Shown: one piece after another, positions 34,074-46,954 of the stretch
Position numbering within the stretch: position 1 is the first letter of the stretch
How the letters are laid out: each line of letters opens with the position of its first letter
Source: Spongilla lacustris
Lineage: Eukaryota > Porifera > Demospongiae > Spongillida > Spongillidae
DNA length: 64,000 bases
Assembly: GCA_949361645.1 (NCBI GenBank)
Contig: OX442415.1
Span: 20,181,283-20,245,282, forward strand
Direction of reading: 5' to 3'
Program-made: the position numbers and the translations under genes
The notes under the pieces: model-generated
What the model saw: the letters and a program-made list of their open reading frames with translations, nothing else
What the model was told of the DNA's origin: nothing
Database searches by the model: none

Positions 34074-35136
34074 AACGTACACTGGATGTATTCACTTGGT
34101 AACAGAAGATTTCGACTTGACTGCCGTACTGTGCATAAAAGGAAAACACAAGCTGGTTTAAGTGAACCTCAGCCCCGGCTTACACTAACTGTCTCCATTC
34201 CTCTGGATTTACTTCCTTTGATTGTATGTAATATCATACGTAATATCATGTATGGTAAGATATTAAGTCTGCTATTCGAAAGATATCAGTACCATTTCAA
34301 ATCCTGTAGGAATGTCATGTGCAGAAACTGGTTGATATCCCAAAGTTTATGAATTTAACAGGGAGCTTTCCACAAGGTACTTGTTAGAGTTCATGTATGT
34401 CTCTTTTTGTATTTATGTTGAGAACTTCACAGGCTGGGAAAAGAGTATAGAAAAGTCATGCATGACATTTTACAAAGTCAGCATGATTGATGGTATTCAT
34501 CTGGAGTCTTGCAATGTGTGGATATGCAGTACCAAGTTCATGCCTGGCCACTAGGAAACTGCCTTCTACTATCAAATCAGGTAAGCTAGCTACTTGTTAC
34601 TTGTAATAAATATTGATGTGTCTGACATCATCAGTTTCTTTATATATCGCAGCCGCAGATGAAGTTTTAGTAATGCAGGTAATGGATAGCAGTAAAGTGT
34701 GCACAGGAAACAATGATGTCCAGTTGCAACATTGATGCCAAAATTTACAAACCATCAAACGGAAGGTATAAAAAATAATTCCTGAATACATTGGAACATA
34801 ATCATGCATTATATTTGTGTCACGATATGGTTAGATCCGTCTGTTGCATTTGTAGAGTCATCCAGCCTTGGCAAACCTACTATACGTCACTCTCAGTGTG
34901 AGCTCTTGTGTACACATGATGTATCTAGATGTTCAAGGTGTGAAGCATACAGAAGTTGTCTTTTTGCTATGATGCGACGATCTGATCAAGACACAACAGA
35001 TCACAGCAGTCACGGCAACTACCGATATTTAACATATGCACAACTTGTCACTAGGCTACACAATTTACACGGTGCTTTTCGCAGAACCACATCACAGTTG
35101 CAAAGTCTCAAGAAAAAAATATCAATGTATTGCTCA
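34074..35136 (+). pseudogene. four-exon unrecognised gene with in-frame stop
   Basis: The exons are 34074-34223, 34310-34376, 34433-34580 and 34866-35136, all with AG/GT borders and agreeing phases. The peptides include RTVHKRKTQAGLSEPQPRL, ECHVQKLVDIPKFMNLTGSF, WEKSIEKSCMTFYKVSMID and a last-exon Cys pair (CSRCEAYRSCLFAMMRR) before NYRYLTYAQLVTRLHNLH and a Lys-rich helix. I recall similar CxxC-plus-coiled-coil segments in abundant uncharacterised proteins of sponges and cnidarians, often linked to transposons, but cannot name the family. A TAG at 34552-34554 interrupts exon 3. The start and end of the gene are not fixed. Confidence 0.45.
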
Positions 35137-35339
35137 GGTGATCAACAGAAAGGGATTGTTGTGCCCGAATGTGCGGAGTGTAGGTGTTAACTAGTATTGA
35201 TTGGGCTTGTTTCCAATCCCTCTAACTATAATATCTATGGTTTCATATATATATCCCACACCAGTTTAGCATATGTAGTGGGCGATGCAGCTTGTGCGAG
35301 TATAGTGGGTGTTCAGATTGCTATGTGTAGGTAGATATG

Positions 35340-36240
35340 GATCTCGAGTTATTGATGGTGGGTATAGTGTGATGTAGCCCCCGGGGGGTACATGGTGAGG
35401 AAAGGGTATAGTGGTGGTGTGGTGATGGTAAATGTACAGTTGTGATGGAGGGTGGGTGGAGGGTGTAGTTGTGATGGTGGGTGGGTGGAGGGTGTAGTTG
35501 TGATGGTGGGTGGGTGGAGGGTGTAGTTGTGATGGTGGGAATGTGAGGGTACAGTTTTATGGAGGGTGGGGTGGTGAGTAGAGGGTGCATTTGTGATGGT
35601 TCAGTGGTGATGGTGGATGTGTGTAGGATGTGGTATGATGTTGGTTGATGGTGGGTGAGTGGAGGGTGAGGTATGATGTTGGGTGATAGTGGGTGAGTGG
35701 AGGGTGGGGTATGATGTTGGGTAATAGTGGGTGGAGGGTGGGGTATGATGTTGGGTGATAGTGGGTGAGTGGAGGGTGGGGTATGATGTTGGGTAATAGT
35801 GGGTGGAGGGTGGGGTATGATGTTGGGTGATAGTGGGGGAGGGTGTGGTATGATGTTGGGTGATAGTGAGTGAGTGGAGGGTGGGGTATGATGTTGGGTG
35901 ATGGTGGGTGAGTGGAGGGTGGGGTAGGATGTTGGGTGATAGGATGTTGAGTGATGGTGGGTGGAGGGTGGGGTAGGATGTTGAGTGATGGTGGGTGAGT
36001 GGAGGGTGGGGTATGATGGTGGGTGATGGTGGGTGAGTGGAGGGTGGGGTAGGATGTTGGGTGATGGTGGGTGGAGTAGGATGTTGAGTGATGGTGGGTG
36101 AGTGGAGGTTGGGGTATGATGTTGGGTGATGATGGGTGGGTGGAGGGTGGGGTATGATGGTGGGTAATTGTGGGTGAGTGGAGAGTGGGGTATGATGTTG
36201 GGTAATGGTGGGCAGGCGAATGAGAGTGTAGTGGTGTAGG
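35340..36240 (-). repeat. G-rich minisatellite, 38-39-bp units
   Basis: More than 20 imperfect units of the form GGGTGATAGTGGGTGAGTGG followed by AGGGTGGGGTATGATGTT. The right part is regular; the left part (35390-35580) has a shorter variant, GGGTGTAGTTGTGATGGTGG. The long minus-strand open frames across it (Pro/His/Thr/Ser-rich) result from the repeat and are not taken as genes. Confidence 0.85.
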
Positions 36241-36539
36241 TACAACTTGGAATGAAGGTGATGTGTTGGAGGTACAGCGGTGATGTATGGTGATAGAGGT
36301 AGAAAGTGCAATGTTGATACAGGTTTGCTAGTGGGATCCCACCCACCTACACAACTTTGTGCGTTAGAGTATTGTGTGATTGAGTTGTGTAATTATCAAC
36401 CAATTATATTTCATTATAATATAGTTTTACACTGCTACATGTATACAAATCGAAGTCATGTTGTCATATTATGTGTGATCTGAGACATGTTTGGAAGATG
36501 GTTGGTCCTAACTAAGGTATCTTCTTGTGGTATATTGAA

Positions 36540-38446
36540 AAACAATCTGTACCATCTTTCTCTCCTGTGAGGCAGAGATGGACCTGACAGGTTTCACAGT
36601 ACCAAAATGTTACTTTTCGCCTCTTATTCATTGAACAGTGCTTGCATCTGCTTAAGCCTTTTTTACTGTCATTTCTTTTTTTTTGTAGGATAGTGCTTTG
36701 GAAAATCGTAGTAGGTTGCTGTTGTAGCCAGTGGCTGTACCACCCTTGGACGTTTCCTGGAATTGTAGTCGCCTATAAGCTGTTTTGCAAGTTCTAGGCG
36801 GAACTCTCTGAGTTTCATTTTTTCCCCTTGTGAATAGGTTCTGTAGACTACAAAGACATTTGTCACTGCCAGTTCAAATAAAAACCAAAATATGTATTTG
36901 TCAAATTTCCTGCTTTTTAGCCTAACAAGATAGTATGTGTGAAGTTGATCATTTCGATCAACTCCTCGCATGTACTTGACATACTCAACCACAGCTACAG
37001 GGCAGCTGAGTTGCATATGTGTACCATTCTTTTGTTTTCTTTTGCAGGTGTCCATCTCACCAGGTTGGACATTACTTGAAAGTACCATGATGACTTTGTT
37101 GTCCTTCCAGGATGTTGTCACAAGTTGGCTACTTTGGCGTACTGCCCTGTCACCCCTATGTATGCAAGTGATACCGTTGGTATATGTCTATATGCTGTTA
37201 CATGTAGCTAACCTTTCAACCAGCCCCATCCTTTTTTCATCTTTCTTCCCTTTGCCCCTCAGATCCTCTGGAAAACCTTTTCGATTCTGGCGAATTGTAC
37301 AAGCATAAAGCTTCCTCTGGAGAAGCTCATCAAAAAGTTTTGGAGATGAAAAAAAGTTGTCACAATACACATGGTGGTATTTCTCCTGTAGGTGGGATGT
37401 CAGGTTTAGTACAACACTTTCTCCTAGCCCAGCATCTTTCTCTGTTCCACTTCCTTTCCCTGTGTATACATCAAACCGATGTATGTAACCATTGTTGCTA
37501 TCAGCAAGTGACCACACTTTTATGCCTCTTTTGATAGGTTTTAGTGGGAGGAACTGTTTGAGACTGGAGCATCCCTGAAAAGGGATCATCGCCTCATCGA
37601 CAGAGACTTCTTTACCAGGTGAGTATGCAGCCTGTATAGCATCTGCTATTCCTGTGATTATAGGCTTTATTTTGCCCAGCCTGTCGTACCCTACTTCACC
37701 TCTGGTAGGCAGCACATCGTTATCGACAAAATGCATAAACTGGCTTATGTGTCTAAACCTAGTCCTAGAGATTTTGTCAGAAAATGGTGGATAATTGAAG
37801 TCTGGGTCATTTTTCCAATAATCCTTTAACTCAGGAAGGCGGACCAACCCCATCAAAATATTGGATCAGGTAGGCATTGAACTCATTGCTATCAATTGGT
37901 TGCCACTTAGCAAACTTTTCATCACCCATTTCTGTTTTCTGTTTGTTTCTTTGACGATTCTTTCCACAATGGTGGCAGGAAACATGTGGCTGAAAATGGA
38001 CATGGGCGTATTTCCAACTCTAAATGTTGGACCCACCTGCTCTTCAAATTCGCAAACTGTAATTGGGGTCAGTTTCATAGTCCATTTGTAACCAAGTGGA
38101 TGTAATAAAATGCATTGTATATGCAAGTATGCAGATGGATTGTTTAACACCTACTTGCACTGGCTGTGTCACGTTTCTCTATCTCTTCTTGTACGAATTC
38201 AAGATCCAGCCCATCCTATCCTGCATCAACATCCTCAACTTCCACTTCAATGCCTATCTCCTTGTACTCGTCATCACTGCCAGCTGCCATTGGCTCAGCA
38301 TCGTACGTGATTGGCTCAACTTCATCATCAGTGGTAACAACATCTAAGTCTGCATCAGCGTTTGCAATACCAAAGTCTTCATCATCCCTGTTCAAAAGTC
38401 AATGACCTTGTACAGTTTCAGCCGTTTCGTCATTCTCTAATGCCAT
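36540..38446 (-). pseudogene. piggyBac transposase, decayed
   Basis: On the minus strand, an acidic N-terminal region (about 38446-38210) is followed by the DDE domain. Blocks include IVKETNRKQKWVMKSLLSGN, YWKNDPDFNYPPFSDKISRT, FRHISQFMHFVDNDVLP, EVSVDEAMIPFQGCSSLKQF (first Asp), HHVYCDNFFSSPKLFDELL (second Asp) and VKYMRGVDRNDQLHTYYLV (third Asp). The C-terminal Cys-rich end (CKHCSMNKRRKVTFWYCETC) is encoded at about 36550-36640. This is the full piggyBac layout (DDE_Tnp_1_7 family), about 580 residues. At least three frame breaks (near 38210, 37860 and 37185-37125) inactivate it. No terminal repeats or TTAA borders were located. Confidence 0.85.
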
Positions 38447-38449
38447 TCA

Positions 38450-41180
38450 TTCATTTGTGTGTTTACATGTATTGGTTGATACTATCTATCACACATACCT
38501 CGCGCTTTTCTCTTCGACACGAACACCTGCTATGTGCATATGCGCTACATAAACCCTTGCCGCCTCTAGACTTTTTAACCATAATTTTTATAATTCAAAT
38601 ATGCCGCTTTCTGTGGTTTTTCTAACTGCTGGACAACAGGGTTGTGATATTATACGTCGATGGTGAGCGTTGGACGTACGCGATTCTTGTGGTAGGTTAT
38701 TGGACGTGAATATGTTATACTGCTGCATTTATGCGCCTACGGCTGGTAATCAGTGAATTTATTTGAAACATTCAAACGGACGTCAAAAATTTAGTTTCAT
38801 GTATAATTCCTTTATAAATGCACGTTGAAATCCCACTACATAACTTACAAGGAAATAGTATTTGCACATTCTTTGTGTAGGCCTACAATATAATATATGT
38901 TGAAAGACAAAAATCTTATGACCAGTTTGTATTATAATATCTCCGTGTTTTATCGGTACTTAAAGGCCCGTTTCTCCAGTTAGGATTAAGCTACAAGAAA
39001 GATAAAAACTGTTTTGAAAACCATTCAATATGGTCTAAAAACGGATGCATTTAGTTATGCGTGAATGTTTGTTTCAAACGTTTTTGTAAAGTACCTATTA
39101 TAAGTTAAATTCTGTTACTGGTTAAACTGGTTTTCTTCAATCACAAGTTTATAATTATCATTGTAAATATTCAATAACGTACAAAGATATCTACAGTATA
39201 TCATGCAAATTATTACATCTTACAGCAAAAATTTGAGGTAATTATTCAGATTAGATAGGCGGATCATGAAACATGTAATATAAAGCACCCAACATTAAGT
39301 CCATTTAAATTAATCTATACAGTGCAAATCGTTAGGAAATTTGACTACATAAAATTCATCACCTACATGTATAGGAATGTACTTGCACTGTATATTCAGC
39401 ATGTTTATAATTATCGGATAATCTGAATCATTTTGTTTCTTAGGTTTTCATCAATCAGTTCAATTCCAGTGATGGCCTGCTGATTCAATGGATCTAATTG
39501 TGTAACCATGGCTTGTTGATACACATCTCCTGTTGGAAGCATAAGGGTTTAATAGAAGTAAATTTCACCCAGTCCACAGTCTTCAGAGTCCGGCTAGAAA
39601 AGAACTGTGTGTTTAGTTTTTTTGTTTTGTACAAGTGTGAATGGGACACATCTTTTCCTATAAATGCTCTCGTGAAAAATGACCACTGCCATTGCCTTAT
39701 GTCCCCAGCATCTAGATGCAAATGCTGGCAGATGTGCTCAATGTCATTCTGAGTCAACAAGCTTTCGGCATATACTGATGGAATTTTTCAATACAACGTT
39801 CTCACCATTCAGACTAAAAAAATTCACAGTTGAGCATGATTATTTATCCCTGCTATGGTCAAATACCCACCTCATCAATCTGGATTGCGAGGTCACACTG
39901 TGTCTGTCATTTAGAGCCTTCATACGAGTTGATGCACTTCATGTCCATAAGTTTAAACGTGTGAAATTGCCGCAATTACAAGACCTTGCAAGGCAGGCAA
40001 TTGACACCAGCTATGTGTAAGTATCTGTGGCCCTATGGGACAACATTGCTCTTTATTTTTATTGTTTTCACAAAAACTACGCAATTGCAAACTGTGACTG
40101 TGGCCAGTGATGAAGACACAAATGGTTAGTGAATATTAATTCAAGCCACAAATTTTATTTTTAATACCTAAAGGATGCTGGTTAGGAGATCGCTTATCAC
40201 ATGTATCGGAAGGGAAGAAATTGTGAATCCCAGGAGCTAAACCTGACTGTGTTAACATAGCCATGGGATTGTCCACCACACCCTTTAAGCTGGGAATTAA
40301 TTTATTGAACGCCTTGTTCATCTGGAAACTGCACACCGTCACCAACATACAAGTTACTGGACCAGAAAAGAATTGAAGGAATTTGTTGTAAGTTTTAAAT
40401 ATCTCCGTGTATTTCCCTCCCTTACACTTCTTATGTATATAGTACACATTCGACATCTGTACCCATGCGAGCCTGTCGAGGAGCCAAAATGATGGAAAAT
40501 GATAGTGCAATCAAACCGGAATGCCAAGTGTCGACACCACAGATGGAACGACAAAAAATTAGGACAACACAAAGTTGCTGCTTCTGCTGGTGATAATGAT
40601 GTTGATCATCCAGAAGACTGATGGACATGTATGTTAAGGAACTGTACGGGAGTCTTTTTTCTTTCATCATGTATACCTGCAGTGTATTTTAAAGTTTGAT
40701 GTTAAAGTGCAGCCAGTACGATGAGTACGCGCATAATTACGGGTCCGTCTTTACTTGAATGCACGCGACACGACGTGAGGGGATGCTACGCCATTTGACA
40801 CGACACGACGTGAGGAGATGCTACGCCATTTGACGCGACACATCATCAATGTCGTTACGCAGACAGATGTGCCATAATCTCGCATTTTTTACGCGACTCT
40901 ACAATGTGCGCGAACCGTACTGATGCAATCATTTGCACACGTCCCTACGCGACATTACAGGATTCTTTCACCCGAGATGTTTCCTATTTACTTGTAGGAA
41001 GGTAGAGTGGTCATGCAAAATCAGTGGAGCATATTTGAATAGGTAGGTGTTGAACAGGAAAGAACACATTTGGGCCACAACACGAACAATCCATAAAGCT
41101 GCTGTTCTATTCAAGTTTTTTTTGCATCCACAAGAAGCAACTCCAACAATATTAAGGGGCTTTAATTGCATGGGCTGATC
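38450..41180. other. no supported gene
   Basis: Several overlapping frames on both strands (near 39500-40020, 40136-40670 and 40968-41171) have protein-like composition but no recognised motif or matching splice phases. A short duplication (ACACGACGTGAGG...CTACGCCATTTGAC) lies near 40766-40835. Confidence 0.4.
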
Positions 41181-41189
41181 CCTCGATGC

Positions 41190-41700
41190 CTGCTTTTAAT
41201 CCAGATCATCACCGCCCCATCACACATAAATCCAATCTCCCTTGGCATAATTTCTGGGCCTCATCCTTCTGAAACAAGAAAAAGTATGAACTTGTCATTT
41301 TTCAATGATATTCTTACGTTTTGGGAAGGTGTCAAAGTATGGGACCATAAACTATCCATATGGCACTATTTGTGATATCCCTGCAACAAGAAAGGTTTGT
41401 GGTTTTGCTGGACACAGTGTGTGCTATGGTTGTTCCAAAAATTTCCATTAGATGTGTTTCCCAATAAGCTGGATTACTCTGGCTATGGACTGCTACAAAT
41501 TTATAGATCCAAGCTCAGCAAATATGAAAGCAAGAAGTACTTTCAGAATATGGCGTTACGTTTTTAATTCTTACCCAACTTCTTTACTTTGATATTGTTA
41601 GAATGCATATTGATGATCCAATGCATAACCTCATGATGCATATTTGGACAAAAAATGACATCTTTTCTAAAGACAGAGCGAAAATCAGTGTTCCTTGTGT
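41190..41700 (+). pseudogene. CACTA/EnSpm-like transposase scrap
   Basis: Pieces in three frames read GIISGPHPSETRKSMN, DILTFWEGVKVWDHKLSIW, ICDIPATRKVCGFAGHSVCY, LDYSGYG and YFDIVRMHIDDPMHNLMMHI. The CD-P-RK-GF and DPMHNL blocks are hallmarks of the tnp2-type transposases of EnSpm/CACTA elements. It is heavily decayed. The TTAA-flanked element at 41789 begins just beyond. Confidence 0.6.
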
Positions 41701-41788
41701 TGGCAGAATACCCTCAAAAAATGCTTCAAGTTTTACGACAGCAGACAAGTGATGAAACAGTCAACAATATACTCTGCATGTGTCTTAA

Positions 41789-42334
41789 CGATAGGTCGAC
41801 CACTACATGTAGGCGCGTTAACCTACATGTAGGCGTTGCAAATCGCGTTATTCCAAACAATGAACAAATAGCCAACGCTTGAAATAAGCATAATCAGTAC
41901 AGCAAAGAGGGCTACTTGCAAGGTGGCTTCAACAACGCCAGCTACTACGTATACTCTGGTTCGGACACGCCCCTCTTTTACTCAAGTTGTTCTAATTTTC
42001 TCAAAACTTTACTATAAACTTTTTCGTTGTTTAGACAGCCATTTTTTGACCTCTTGTCGCCAAACACACACGATTTCCTACTTTTATGCCATCCGCCATC
42101 AAGATCGTAGGCAATTTTTATACGCTCCTCCATCTCGATCGAATATCTACAGAGCCGATGGTTTAAGATCTCCGAATCAATTTACAAATGAAGCCCAATG
42201 GTTTAGTGGTACATTATTAGAGCTGAAAGTTTTTTGCACCATTCAATGCGAGGACCAGAGGTCGCAATATAACGCCTACATGTAGGTTAAAACCACGTTT
42301 TTCGCCTACATGTAGGCGTGCGGTCAATCTATCA
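41789..42334. mobile_element. 546-bp inverted-repeat element, TTAA-flanked
   Basis: The ends read CGATAGGTCGACC at the left and, as complement, TGATAGATTGACC at the right. TTAA lies on both sides (41785-41788 and 42335-42338). Each arm carries two copies of the palindrome CCTACATGTAGG (one of them degenerate by a base), spaced symmetrically. TTAA targets suggest mobilisation by a piggyBac-type enzyme. No transposase is inside. Confidence 0.6.
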
Positions 42335-42339
42335 TTAAA

Positions 42340-45280
42340 ATGGCATTCTGCCACAGAATCACTTCATATGTTGGCTGCTATATGTTCGGGCCTGCAAATT
42401 TTGAAACAAAGTGTCACAACTGCAGATAAATGTCTGGTGAAATTTTGCACTATGTTTGAAACTTTGAACAATGTACTATACATATGCTATTTTGTCAAAC
42501 TCACTTTTTGGAAAATTAGTCGGAATGGTACCAATTGCCACAAATACCGATGTACTAAGTAGTTCAACTCCTTAGGTGATGTTTTTGAGCTTTGCAACTA
42601 CTTCTACCAAGGAGCTACGTTTGTTTAGAGTTGAGTGGGTAAGGCCGTTACTGGAAACGGGACACTTTTATGCCAAGGTTTCTGAGCTTAAAAACAGTAT
42701 AGACATGCTCATCTGGATCTGGACCTTAAGTTGCGCACGAAAAAAATCTGGCAATAACCTATCATGCTAGCGTCCAAACCGACACTAGAACTTCTTTGGT
42801 TCTCGACTCTGGACCCAAAATTGATCGTGCACAGGCCCAAACACCTAAAATTTGACTACATCTAAGCGTTATTTGACGTCATGTGGGTCTCAGTTACACA
42901 CTACATCACGTACCAAAGGTGCTATACATATACACCACGTGAGCCAAAATCACTACCTCCGTTGTTTGATTATTGGTTATCTCGCACCCAAATATTGATC
43001 AATTTTAATCATCTACTTAAATCCTCGAATGAGGTAAACAACTGTAGGTGAGTTCTGTACAAGAACTACACTAGCTGCCAACATGGTATCCATTGCGGCC
43101 TCCTAGTAGTACCAAATGACTTTAATAACTCCAAATCGGCTCTTCATTACATAGAAAAAAATGTCACCTGCAATGCTTCATGACCAAAAAACTTAAACCA
43201 CGTCGCCTTGAAAGCATACAGGGAAGTGTCCAAGATAGATACAAGGCAGAAGACAACGCCAAATGTCTAGGCGATTCAATGAAGTCCATTTCATTTTGGA
43301 GTGGTCCTATATTATATTGAACATATAGAAGCCTCAGAGTCAAAGACTCACATATTTGCGTATCTCAAATGGGCCGACCTCAAAAACAGGAGAATTGGTT
43401 TGGTTAGTCAGCAGCAGTATGTGAAAATCAGTATAAAGACTCCTTCTGTAAGTAGTTCATATTTGTGCTCATGCCTACTTTCAACTGAAATCCAGTAGAG
43501 ACATATCATGTGTTAACAGAAGCAGTATATTGTTATTATGAACCCTGCAAAAGAATATTCAAGGACAAAGCAGAAATAAGAGAAGAAAAGTTGAAATCAA
43601 ACAAGAGCAAAAGCAAGAAATTAAGGTCACAGAAAATAGTACATCACTTGTACAAAGTTGGTATCCAATTTTAAAACACATATCAGTTGTATTATCAAAG
43701 GGCATCTGTTGTGTAAAAGAGCAGGTAAAGAATATGGAACCAGATTGATCTATCTGACATGACTAACGAGACTGATGCTGAACACCTCAAATCAGTTAAG
43801 CAGACACACAAACCAGCTTGGAGATCAGCTAGTTACTCAAAAATATGATGAGAAATAGATTACATGTTTATTCCTTTGTATTAAGCTCTGAACTGACTAA
43901 CAGACAAGCTAGATAAGCGCCTTGCTGCAAAAAAGGAAAAGATCATGAGGGGTTCAAAAGGAAGGAAATGATAGCTGCCCTTCCTTCCTAATCAGAAGTG
44001 CCTAGTTGCGCTCCACAATGGGCTGTGAATAGAAGAATCACAGTAACATGTTTCAGCCCATTAATGAATTATTTTCTCTAATTAATAGATTCAGAATGTA
44101 CAGAGCAGCTGCTTTTGCCAGCTTGAGTACAGCTTGACCAGTTGGTTGGTGTTTTAATTCATAGTGTGAAATGCTTTATGTACATGTAGCTATGCTAAGT
44201 GATATGCAGCAGCAGTATTCATCACCACGTATGTTTTGCATATATGTGTAACTGACTGAAAAAGCCAATACTGCAGAACTTACAGAATCATTGGGCATAC
44301 CAGTTGGTAAATATGCAACAAAACCAAGAAAGTTCAGGGTTCAAGGTTGGCAATAGCAATAGACTACAATTAAGTAATGACACATCCTACCCTGAATTTC
44401 ACACCATACCACATTCACATGGCACAATTTTTGCAGAAAGTAAAAGATGGCAGTCTGAAACTTAATCAATCAACTAAACAACAAATAAAGGTATTGGACA
44501 AATTGAGACTGAGTTTCACAAAAAAGGTTGGAGCTGAGAACTGGGAAAATGCCGAAATGAAATATCCAACTTTTGCATCAGGAAAAAGCTGCTTGATCTG
44601 TTTGCTCTACATAATCAATGACTTCACACCATAGATAAGCTGTGATGTACGACTAATAGCATTGATTTGTTTTAAATGTTTTATTAATGAGTTTTATAGA
44701 CATCCAGGTCTACAGGTTGCAGCACTTTAATCAACTGTGGAGGATTCTCAAACAACATTCACATGGACATATGACAGATGTAATCCACCAATAGAGAAAA
44801 TTGCTGGAGTGTGTTTGGAGTTAGAACTTCAGCTATTAGTCTAGGTTTCTTATTATAAAACATGCATCTCTTCAGAAGGTAACAGCATAGCATAATGTTT
44901 CAAGCTAACTCCAAAGGTCCTAATGTTAGGTCCGATTTAGCCATTCATTATTCCAATTGCTGGTAATGAATCTATAAAGGCGCATTTTCCTCCAAATGCT
45001 TGCTCGGAACACTGTCTGAGATGCACAAAAACTTGGTGTCACACCTAAGCTTAAAAAGCTTCATTTCAAATGCAACTAGGTTCCTTTGGTGACCAAATGA
45101 CAAAAACATTCTTTTTTTGCTGTACACCCAGTCAAAATTTTTAAGCACACAGGATACAAGTGGTAGGTTAAGGTTAAGCTGTATAGGTATGTTTCTGATC
45201 CACATGTACAATAAAAGTTCTAACTTTAATACAGCCACTCTATGTAGTCTGTATTCGCCTCAATAGTGTTGCATTAACGT
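42340..45280. other. no supported gene
   Basis: Mostly AT-rich. A 70-codon plus-strand frame near 44377-44634 (with KVGAENWENAEMKYP) has protein-like wording but no partner exon. A segment at 44430-44515 recurs at 48181-48270. Confidence 0.4.
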
Positions 45281-45286
45281 TCGAGA

Positions 45287-46950
45287 ATGTCTACCGACTG
45301 GAAGGTGTACTGTTGCGAACTACTTAGCCGTCACAAGCGACGTATTTATGCCCAATTGCGTTTGATTTCTGACTATTTGATTGCAGCCAACCCATCTCTT
45401 TCGATGCGAATTGGAGACAGGGCATGCTGTAATTGCTTGAATGCCACACGGAAGCTACCACTGAAAACAACTACATGTGAACAAGAGCAAGAGCAAGCAT
45501 GCTCTAGCAGCCAACCTAGTCCTTCTGTCCCAGCTGATGAAGCCATTCAAAGTAAACCTAGTGAACCTACGCCTGCTGATACAGAGGATAGCGGTGCTTA
45601 TAGTGATGATATGCTGCCTGCTGATGCTACACTTTCTGATGTAAACGAAGTGCTCGGTATAGTACGGATCTCTCTTTTTAGTCGAAAGCAACAAGTGTGG
45701 AATCAGACGTATGTTGGAGTTAAGTTGCAGAGGGTTGGAGATGTGCTCAAGAAGAAATTACTGTTTGCAGTTCGCCATGAAGAAAGAAAAACACAAGACG
45801 ATGGACGAGAGATGATAAAGCAACTGAAATAGAAATTTGCTGTGGCTTCATCAAGGAGCGAAAAACTCACCATCTTAACCATTCTGCCAAAGAGTTGGTC
45901 TGTAGCCAAAAAATGATGAGTAAGTTTGGAGTTACAAAGTACATGGCTAGCAGTGCAAAGAAGCTTGTGTAAATAAAGGAGTGGTAACTCCAAAGCAGGA
46001 AAGACACTTAGTAAAGATACTTTGGAGCTAGTAAAGAGCTTCCATCACCATAATGATATCAGCAGGGTCATGCTAAGGAAGGATTTTGTGTCCTCCTGGA
46101 TGACGATGGAGAGTAAGTGCAACTGGAGAAGCGATTTGTATTGTGCAATCTTAAAAATGCTTATCACCACTTCAAAGAACTGCATCCTGATGTTAAGGTG
46201 GGTTTCTCAAAGTTCACTCAGTTGCGACCAAAGGAGTGTGTGTTGGCTGGTACTCATTCTGTATGCGTCTGTGCAACACCAAAATGTGAAGTGAATGATT
46301 GCTGGAGGCACTCACCAAGGGTGAATTCGGGCACTACAATGATTTTTTTGGCTACAATCCTCAACAGCTGATTGTGCAAATGGTATATGCAAAGAAACAG
46401 AGCCATTGAAGGCGCTGGAAGCTATTATGGAGGAGAATGCAGTCGAAAGGGTGCAATACAGCCAGTGGGTGAACACAGACAGTGCAAATCTTCAAACCCA
46501 TTTTGTTCCAGTTCCAGACTTTCTAGATCCGTTTATAGAGTACTTATTGAAGCTGAAATTGCATGACTTCATAACCAGACAACAGGCAACAAGCTCAACA
46601 GCATCTCATTCACTGTTATCTCAGAAAAAAAAGACCATGACTCCACAGCAGTTCACTTATTCCAAAGGAAGTTGATAACATTCCTGACAGACCATTTTGG
46701 GATAAAACCGAAAAAAATTATATATGTGTCAGATGGCTGTGCAGGACAGTATAAAAACTGCTATAACTTTTCTAATCTTTGCCGACTTTGTAGTTGCAGC
46801 AGGGTGGCATTTTTTGCCACATTTCATGGGAAGTCAGCTGCAGATGGCGTACGGCGCTGAGTGTGATGGTCCCTCCCATAGGCAAAACCAGGCATGCTTT
46901 TTCAAATATGTTGTGGTGTTTAATGTCAGATTTAAGTCAGTGTTATAATA
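45287..46950 (+). pseudogene. transposase-like gene of uncertain family, decayed
   Basis: Starts MSTDWKVYCCELLSRHKRRI with a Cys cluster (RACCNCLNATRK), followed by a Ser/Pro/Asp-rich linker and KLTILTILPKSWSVAKKMMS. Later frames read KRFVLCNLKNAYHHFKELHP, VKVGFSKFTQLRPKECVLAG, THSVCVCATPKCE, YSQWVNTDSANLQTHF, RKLITFLTDHFGIKPKKIIY and VSDGCAGQYKNCYNFSNL. I know this wording from highly repeated uncharacterised proteins of Hydra, corals and sponges, probably DDE-type transposases, but cannot name the superfamily with certainty. An SDG...QYKN block would supply catalytic acids. Stops and shifts near 45835, 46000, 46370 and 46670 break the frame. Confidence 0.55.
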
Positions 46951-46954
46951 TTCA

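Noticed and set aside
35321..36346. Minus-strand open frames of 341 and 236 residues
   Set aside because: They follow the minisatellite unit, are Pro/His/Thr/Ser-rich in both frames, and have no motif. A repeat unit free of stops explains them.
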